A stretch of 64,000 bases of DNA from Mycocentrospora acerina (Eukaryota > Ascomycota > Dothideomycetes > Pleosporales), in the NCBI GenBank assembly GCA_022701365.1, contig JAKUHH010000040.1, positions 248,001 to 312,000 on the forward strand, given 5' to 3'. Shown here in pieces: positions 58,033 to 64,000 of the stretch. The notes under the pieces were generated by a model. The model did not search any database and was not told the DNA's origin. It saw nothing but the letters and a program-made list of their open reading frames with translations. How positions within the stretch are numbered: position 1 is the first letter of the stretch; every line of letters begins with the position of its first letter. The position numbers and the translations under genes are program-made.

Positions 58033-59798
58033 ATGCTTGTCTCGAGAACCGCCTCGCGGGCCGCGCCTGCCATGTTCAAGGCGGGCATGAGAACCGCTGG
58101 CCGGCCCCATCGCTCCATGCCCCGCGGCTTTCCCGCCATTGCCGTGCTCATCCCGCTGCGCTACCTGCAGACCGACACGGCCGCTGCCACCTCGACGCAG
58201 AACTTCCCGCCGCCGGGCTTCGACCCCAAGCATGCCACCAAGCCGCTCGCCCGCCCCGACCACAAGACGGCCACCCCCACAGACCAGGAGCTCACCATCC
58301 CCAAGAACGCCCCCACCTCGAGCCCCAAGACGGACGCCCAAAACACACAGACGCTCGTCGAGCTGGCCCAGGACAAGGCCGCCACAGCCTCCAAGGACGA
58401 GAAGAAGGCCCTGGCCAAAAAGGACGACGTCAAGATCAAGCTGACCCTGTGGCAAAAGGTCAAGCATGAGGCCCTGCACTACTGGGACGGCACAAAGCTG
58501 CTCGTCACCGAGGTCCGCATCAGCTCCAAGCTGGCCCTGAAGATGGCTGCTGGCTACGAGCTCACCCGCCGCGAGCGCAGACAGGTACGCACATGAGCTC
58601 GAATGCTTCTGCTTTCATGGCACCGCTGACAGACTGCAGTTGTCGCGAACCGTGCAGGATCTCGGCCGCCTGATCCCCTTTCTTCCCTTCGTCATCGTCC
58701 CCTTTGCAGAATTGCTTCTTCCCGTGGCCCTGAAGCTCTTCCCCAATATGCTGCCCAGCACATTCGAGGGCCAGTCCTCCAAGGACAAAAAGGCCACCAC
58801 CCTGCGGTCCACCCGCAAAGAAGTCAGCAACTTCCTCCGCCAGACCCTGCAGGAGACGGGGCTGCCCGTGTCTGCTTCCAATGCGCAAAAGGAGGAGTTT
58901 TCCGACTTCTTCCGCAAGGTTCGTACACCCAACCGCCCCTGGAATGCATTCGAGACAAGACACTGACAGCGGCCACCAGGTTCGCATGACGGGCGAGAAG
59001 CCTTCTGCCGAGGACATTGTCAAGGTATGCAAAATCTTCAAGGACGACATCACACTCGACAACCTTTCCCGCCCACAGCTCGTCTCCATCTGCCGCTACA
59101 TGAACATCACCTCATTCGGCACCGACAACCTCCTGCGCTACCAAGTCCGTGTCCGCATGCGCCAAATCAAGCGTGACGACAGGTCCATCTCGTACGAAGG
59201 CGTCGATTCGCTCTCCGTTCCAGAGCTCCAGACTGCCTGTGCGAGCCGAGGCCTCCGAACATATGGCGTCTCCCCCGGCCGCCTACGTGACGACCTCCAG
59301 ACCTGGCTGGACCTCCGTCTTAAGCACGGTGTCCCGTCCACTCTCCTAGTCCTTGCCAACGCCTTCGTCTACGCCCAAGGCAAGGAGGCCGAGATGACAT
59401 CCCAACTCGAGGCCCTCGAAGCCGTCCTCTCGAGCATCCCCGAGGAGCTGTACCACGAGATTGAGCTCGAGGTGCACACTGCCGAGGGCGCGGCCACGAA
59501 CAAGCAGCGTCTCGAGGTTCTCAAGGAGCAGCAAGATCTCATCGAGGAGGAGAATCTGCAGACAAAGTCTGTCAACAACAAGTCCTCTGCTTCACCCAAG
59601 GATATCGATGACATTGACGAGGACGACAAGCCAAAGAGGAAGGTTGCCCAGGAGGCCAAGGAGGCAGAGGGGAGCCAAGAAAAGGAGGCCAGCACTGGCG
59701 ATGCGTTGGGTGGAAGCGCTGAGCGTGCCGAGCAGGATGACCGCGCGCGAAAGGGCGAGGAGCCGCAAGCCAAGGAGGAGGAGAAGAAGAAGGCGTAG
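58033..59798 (+). CDS. MDM38: LETM1 / MDM38 mitochondrial inner-membrane protein
   Basis: Three exons (58033-58584, 58640-58918, 58980-59798) give 549 residues. A basic, Ala/Arg-rich mitochondrial presequence is followed by LWQKVKHEALHYWDGTKLLV and GYELTRRERRQ, then SRTVQDLGRLIPFLPFVIVP as the family core and a single membrane segment at about residues 197-223. The ribosome-binding-like LETM domain continues with DDITLDNLSRPQLVSICRYM, RYQVRVRMRQIKRDDRSISY and GLRTYGVSPGRLRDDLQTWL. The C-terminal part is a coiled coil (TNKQRLEVLKEQQDLIEEEN) and a long acidic/Lys-rich tail. LETM1/Mdm38 supports K+/H+ exchange and insertion of mitochondrially made proteins. All introns are short and in phase 0. 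Confidence 0.94.
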
Positions 59799-60159
59799 TA
59801 GTCGCGCAACCCCAATTCTCAACTTTTGTTTGAATAGATGTAAACTCCATTCACCAAAAAATATTCCGACTTTTTCGGACTGTATAGAATCACCCCCCCT
59901 TTTTTTTACTACATCATCTTGGGGAAAGCTTGTAGAATGTACTCTTAAACGGACGAGGACGTCCCATACTAATTCATTTTTGTGCGTGGGGTATCATCAA
60001 CTATTTATTACACTGTGGGTTGTCATCAAAAGTGTTCTCGTCTGCCGCCGTGTGTCTGAATTCATGTAGACATTAATCAGCGTGAAATGACGTGGTTGGT
60101 GCTTGTTCATGTCCCCTCTTCCCTACGCCTACCCCAAACGCCAACACCAACACCAATGC
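59799..60159. other. Convergent 3' spacer
   Basis: MDM38 and the next gene meet here. No gene seen. Confidence 0.6.
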
Positions 60160-60840
60160 TCACCAACTGTTTGTCCTCTGCCCCCCATCATCCCGCATAA
60201 ATACATCCTCTTGCGTAAATGGCCCCCCACCCTCACTAACAACAACAGCCTCCCGTCTCCTCCTCCGCAGCTCCCTCTCCACTGCGTCCCTCTCCCTCTC
60301 CACCCCCCTCATCTCGTCCTCCAATGCCCTCAGCTCCCCCTCCACCGTATCCCTCTCACTCTCCAGCGCCTTCAACGCACTATACTCCCTCACCACCCCA
60401 TTCTCACACAGCAGATTAAACGCCAACTGCGCACGATGCTGCGTCTCCGCATCCGCGCTGTTCAAATCGCGCACCAGGCGCTTTCGCAGCTTCTGCGAGG
60501 CGTAGAAGCGCGAGCAGAGAATCTTGGTCGCGGAGAGGCGCAGCTCCGTGTTTTGCGACGTGGCGAGCACGAGGAGCGAGGCTGGCTTGATGGCGTCTTC
60601 TTGGTGGGTGGGCGGCGAGGCATGCGGGGTGCGTGTGGGCACGAGGGGGGTGGTGATTTGGGTGAGGGAGCGCATTTGCCGCAGGCCGGCAGAGACGTGG
60701 GTTACAGCTATGACAGTGAAGACGCCTGGGTGGGGGGAGAGAGGGGAGATTAGTGACTGTGAGGAGGGAAGGGGGAGGCGAGACAATGGGAGCATACCTA
60801 GGCTGAGCCAGAGCCAGCGGTCGTCTATGTTGGATGCCAT
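60160..60840 (-). CDS. Unidentified small helical-repeat / coiled-coil protein
   Basis: Two minus-strand exons (60798-60840, 60160-60725) give 202 residues. After MASNIDDRWLWLSLG comes a hydrophobic stretch (VFTVIAVTHVSAGL), then helices that look like a short armadillo-type unit (PASLLVLATSQNTELRLSAT, KILCSRFYASQKLRKRLVRD, HRAQLAFNLLCENGVV), and a charged coiled coil (LKALESERDTVEGELRALED into RREAVVVSEG). I know no named family. The 72-nt intron (60726-60797) is a multiple of three without stops, so the unspliced reading stays open at 226 residues; GTATGC and CACCCAG support splicing. It shares a 267-bp divergent promoter with NOP14. Confidence 0.7.
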   Translation of the reverse strand: MASNIDDRWLWLSLGMLPLSRLPLPSSQSLISPLSPHPGVFTVIAVTHVSAGLRQMRSLTQITTPLVPTRTPHASPPTHQEDAIKPASLLVLATSQNTELRLSATKILCSRFYASQKLRKRLVRDLNSADAETQHRAQLAFNLLCENGVVREYSALKALESERDTVEGELRALEDEMRGVERERDAVERELRRRRREAVVVSEGGGPFTQEDVFMRDDGGQRTNSW

Positions 60841-61107
60841 GCTTGCGACGGGCTGGTCATTGTGTGGTGTGGTGGATAGGTGTGAGGCTTGCAGACATGA
60901 CCCAGGGACGTGCTTGCATGGAGCGATGATAGCAGCCGCGGAGGAGGAGGAGGAGCAGGGATCCGACGCGCCAGCCCACGCTAGCGCAGACCCTGGTCGA
61001 ACTCTTGGCTAAAATTTCAGTCTCGCAAAGTCGACCGACCGTCTCTCTCTCTTGTGACCAGCTCCCAACTCGCCCCGCAGCCTCCGCGGTATAATCCTCC
61101 TTCGACA
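60841..61107. promoter_or_regulatory. Short divergent promoter, ORF-60.8 / NOP14
   Basis: Only 267 bp separate the start codons, so both promoters overlap here. A GAGGAGGAGGAGGAG run lies at about 60941-60956. No named site is assigned. Confidence 0.55.
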
Positions 61108-63648
61108 ATGCCGCCCTCCCAGCTGAAGCGCCTCAAGGCGTCGCTCCGCGAACAGGGCCTCACGGGCCCCCAAAAGTCCAAGAAGCAGAAGAAGGACACG
61201 AACAAGAACGCAGACGCCCGCGCGCAAAAGGCCTCGGCCCTCGCCTCCATCCGCGAGTCCTTCAATCCCTTTGAGTTCAAACATCTCTCGCGCCCCAAGA
61301 AGTTCACGTATGCGACTGCCCAGCCTGAGAATGCCCAGAAGAAGATCCTCGGCCGCCCCGGCGTGACCAAGAGCCAGGGCGAGGAGGCGCGCCGCAAGAG
61401 CTTGCTGCCCGAGATGAATCGCAAGAACAAAGTGGGTGGGATTCTGGATCGCCGGATTGGAGAGAACGACCCCACGATGAGTCTGGACGACCGCATGATG
61501 GCTCGGTTTGAGCGAGAGCAGCAGCGGAAGAGGGGTGGGAATATGTTTGATCTTGAGGATGGTGATGATGAGATTGAGCTTACCCACGGCGGGCAGTCAT
61601 TGCGGTTTGACGATGAGATTGGCGAGGAGGACTACGACGCTGCAAGTGTTGGTGGGTTGAGTGATGGGGACGAGGACGAGGATGGGTTGAAGAGGAAGAG
61701 AGGGAGGGGCGATGTTGACGGCGAAGAGGGCGAGGGGGTGTCGGAGGAGCAGCCCGAGAGGAAGAAGAGCAAGGCAGAGGTCATGAAGGAGGTCATGGCC
61801 AAGTCGAAGCTGCACAAGTACGAGCGTCAGGCGCAAAAGGAAGACGATGACGACTTGCGGGATGAGCTTGACAAGGACCTGAACAGCGTGCTAGAGGCTC
61901 TTCGGGGACACATCAACAAGAAGCCTGAGCCAGTACAGCCAAAGGAAGCACCCAAGAACGACTTTGGTATCAATGCCGACCGCGCTGCGCTGCTTGCCGG
62001 AACATCACAGGCACAAAAGGATAGAGAGTACGACATCAGGGTGCGTCAGCTCCTGCAAGACGAGCGGGCGAAACCCACCGAGCGAACCAAGACGGAGGAA
62101 GAGAGGGCCAGGGAGGAGGCGTCCCGTCTGAAGGAGCTCGAGGAGAAGCGCATGAAGAGGATGAGAGGAGAGCCGATTAGCGATGACGAAGAGGTGCCTC
62201 AGAAGAAGAAGAAGGGCGCTGAAGTTGAAGAAGACGAGGATGAAGACGAGGACATGGACAGCATAAACGACGATGCTGCCGAATTTGGTCTTGCTGCAGC
62301 GCCTGGCCAGTTCAGCAGACCCGAGGGTGTTGACGACGAGGACGACTTTGTGCTTGATGACGACCTCATCGCCACCGACTCGGAAGCTGATATTTCTGGA
62401 GACGAGTCCGATGACAGCTCAGAAATCGATGACACCATGGCTATGGACGACCACGATGCCGACTTCTTGAAGAGCGTTCTCCCAGAGCCAGCAGTGCAGC
62501 CCAAGGCTAAGAACGGTGTGCTCACCATTGGGTCTGCGCCCACTTCCTCGAAGCTGGCATACACATATGCATGCCCTCGGTCGCACGAAGAGCTTCTGAC
62601 AGTCTTCAAAAATGTCGCTCCCAAAGACATTTCTACCGTCATCCAGAGAATACGAGCTCTCTACCACTCTGGTCTTCATGCAGACAACAAGCACAAGCTT
62701 GCTGATTTTGCATGCGCACTTGTCGACCACGCATCATATCTCTCCAACCAGACGCCAGCCGCCCCGTTGTCAGTCATCGAGTCCATGATCCGTCACATTC
62801 ACTCCATGTCACGCTCGTACCCAGCACAAATAGCCACACACTTCCGGGAGCATCTCAAGAAGCTGCAAATCTCAAACGAGCCCACACCAGGCGATCTGGC
62901 ATTGCTCGCCGCAATCGGATCCATCTACCCTACTTCCGACCACTTCCACCAGGTCGTCACTCCCGCCATCACCCTCATGGCCCGCTGGATGGGTCTCACA
63001 ATGCCCAACTCGGCAAGCGACATCGCCACCGGCGCCTTCATCGGTGCCCTGTGTCTACAGTACCAAAAGCTCTCCAAGCGCTACATCCCCGAGTTCATCC
63101 GCTACACCGCACTCTGCCTCAAATCCCCCCACGCCACACCCACCCTGCTCAAACCGCACACCAAAAACATCCTCGTCGCCTCGGACCTCTGGGGCCAATC
63201 CCCCGCCTTTGTCGAAATCTTCACCCCTCTCCTCTCCCCACTCCAAACCGCCGCTCAAACCTCGACATTGCAAAACCTCCGCGCCCGCCTCAACAGCGCC
63301 AAAATGCACCGCCGGCCCCAAACCCTCCACTTCCACCGACCCCTACCCATCAAATCCAGCGTCCCCAAGTTCGAGGAAAGCTTCGACCCAAACAAGCACT
63401 ACGACCCGGACAAGGAGCGCTCCGAGGCAACCCGCCTGCAAAAGGAGTACAAGCGCGAGAAAAAGGGCGCGCTGCGCGAGCTGCGCAAGGACGCCAATTT
63501 CATTGCGCGCGAGAGTCTGCGCGAGAAGAAGGAAAAGGATCGCAAGTACGAGGAAAAGTACAAGAGGCTCGTGGCCGAGATTCAGGGCGAGGAGGGCCGC
63601 GAGAAGAATGTGTACGAGCGGGAGAAGAGGAAGCGGCAGAAGCAGTAG
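61108..63648 (+). CDS. NOP14: Nucleolar protein NOP14 (U3 snoRNP / SSU processome)
   Basis: A single exon encodes 846 residues, the family size. The N-terminus MPPSQLKRLKASLREQGLTG, then NPFEFKHLSRPKKFT and the diagnostic GRPGVTKSQGEEARRKSLLP and GILDRRIGENDPTMSLDDRM are NOP14 signatures. Acidic blocks alternate with Lys-rich ones through the middle (EDEDEDEDMDS). The C-terminal helical domain includes RSHEELLTVFKNVAPKDIST, PTSDHFHQVVTPAITLMARW and RALYHSGLHADNKHKLADFA. The end, KHYDPDKERSEATRLQKEYK and REKRKRQKQ, is highly basic. NOP14 acts in 18S rRNA maturation and 40S assembly with NOC4 and EMG1. The leader is short (ACAATG start). Confidence 0.96.
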   Translation: MPPSQLKRLKASLREQGLTGPQKSKKQKKDTNKNADARAQKASALASIRESFNPFEFKHLSRPKKFTYATAQPENAQKKILGRPGVTKSQGEEARRKSLLPEMNRKNKVGGILDRRIGENDPTMSLDDRMMARFEREQQRKRGGNMFDLEDGDDEIELTHGGQSLRFDDEIGEEDYDAASVGGLSDGDEDEDGLKRKRGRGDVDGEEGEGVSEEQPERKKSKAEVMKEVMAKSKLHKYERQAQKEDDDDLRDELDKDLNSVLEALRGHINKKPEPVQPKEAPKNDFGINADRAALLAGTSQAQKDREYDIRVRQLLQDERAKPTERTKTEEERAREEASRLKELEEKRMKRMRGEPISDDEEVPQKKKKGAEVEEDEDEDEDMDSINDDAAEFGLAAAPGQFSRPEGVDDEDDFVLDDDLIATDSEADISGDESDDSSEIDDTMAMDDHDADFLKSVLPEPAVQPKAKNGVLTIGSAPTSSKLAYTYACPRSHEELLTVFKNVAPKDISTVIQRIRALYHSGLHADNKHKLADFACALVDHASYLSNQTPAAPLSVIESMIRHIHSMSRSYPAQIATHFREHLKKLQISNEPTPGDLALLAAIGSIYPTSDHFHQVVTPAITLMARWMGLTMPNSASDIATGAFIGALCLQYQKLSKRYIPEFIRYTALCLKSPHATPTLLKPHTKNILVASDLWGQSPAFVEIFTPLLSPLQTAAQTSTLQNLRARLNSAKMHRRPQTLHFHRPLPIKSSVPKFEESFDPNKHYDPDKERSEATRLQKEYKREKKGALRELRKDANFIARESLREKKEKDRKYEEKYKRLVAEIQGEEGREKNVYEREKRKRQKQ

Positions 63649-64000
63649 GGGTGGTAGTGTTGTCGGTCGTTTTTTTTTCCTTCTTCTTCTGCTCTCTCTC
63701 TCTCCCTCTTTCTCTCTTTCTTGGAATGTTATTTTCTTTCGTGCCGTGTGTTGGTTGGTTGGTCGGTCAGTCAGTTGGTCAGTCAGTCAGTGTCACAGCT
63801 GTCCAGCAAAGTCTCATAGGATGGATGGCCTCAATCATTAGAAACAAGTCCATCATGGTTATGTGAAAAAAAAATCTATATCATCCATGAGGCAGTGAGT
63901 GCACTGGCCTAATTAGCCAGTAGTTGGCAAAGATCCGAAAGAGAAGAAAAGAAAAAACTTTTGTTCCCCGTAATCTATGCCCATGCGCCAACCAAAGCCA
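63649..64000. other. NOP14 3' flank
   Basis: T/C-rich DNA, then GGTTGGTCGGTCAGTCAGTT-type repeats at 63750-63792. No gene seen up to the window edge. Confidence 0.6.

Noticed and set aside
1..64000. CRISPR arrays, rRNA or tRNA genes
   Set aside because: The repeats seen are microsatellites or minisatellites without unique spacers, and I found no convincing tRNA A/B-box pair or rRNA sequence by eye; a tRNA scan would be decisive.

Overview
The window is nuclear DNA of a filamentous ascomycete. Genes are close together on both strands and most are broken by short introns (about 45-150 nt; GTRNGT-type donors, CAG or TAG acceptors). Many products are fungal house-keeping proteins, and intergenic DNA is rich in microsatellites and short minisatellites. 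A small DUF7730-type protein, a PTH11/rhodopsin-like membrane protein and long Ser/Ala-rich secreted repeats fit the Dothideomycetes, probably Pleosporales. That placement is inference from gene style; no rRNA or marker locus is present. One assembly gap of 192 N, flanked by poly-C, lies at 5007-5198.

Layout. 0-7 kb: the 5' end of an unidentified gene (-), a CypH-type cyclophilin (-) with a decayed tandem copy of its second exon, a membrane RING-H2 ligase (+), a repeat-rich spacer with the gap, and a DUF1295 membrane reductase-like gene (-). 8-11 kb: a 928-residue secreted repeat protein (+). 11-19 kb: RNase P subunit RPP30 (-) diverging from casein kinase 2 alpha (+), valyl-tRNA synthetase (+) with an in-frame candidate mitochondrial presequence, and a GFA/CENP-V-like zinc protein (-). 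19-26 kb: an AT-rich spacer, the DUF7730-like gene (+), a small basic chromatin-type protein (-), F-actin-capping protein beta (+) and a tiny acidic ORF (+). 26-40 kb: TFIID subunit TAF2 (+), a BAH-PHD chromatin reader (-) and a CAF120-like PH protein (+). 40-46 kb: an accessory-looking stretch with a rhodopsin-domain membrane protein (-) and a secreted FAD oxidoreductase (+). 46-64 kb: BUB2-like TBC GAP (+), CoA-type Nudix hydrolase (-), eIF4A (-), F-box/JmjC protein (+), sorting nexin SNX4/ATG24 (-), mitochondrial adenylate kinase ADK2 (-), LETM1/MDM38 (+), a small unidentified helical-repeat/coiled-coil protein (-) and NOP14 (+).

The genes do not form one pathway. Several divergent pairs share short promoters: RPP30/CKA1, eIF4A/JmjC, ADK2/MDM38 and ORF-60.8/NOP14. 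MDM38 and ADK2 are both mitochondrial; NOP14, eIF4A, RPP30 and ValRS all serve RNA and translation. I saw no rRNA, tRNA, CRISPR array or intact transposon. The most unusual items are the duplicated cyclophilin pseudo-exon, the modular secreted repeat protein whose only cysteines form a CxCxCxC cluster, the BAH-PHD reader, and the two-start ValRS. Exon limits are read by eye from splice consensus and family similarity; each multi-exon model closes in frame.
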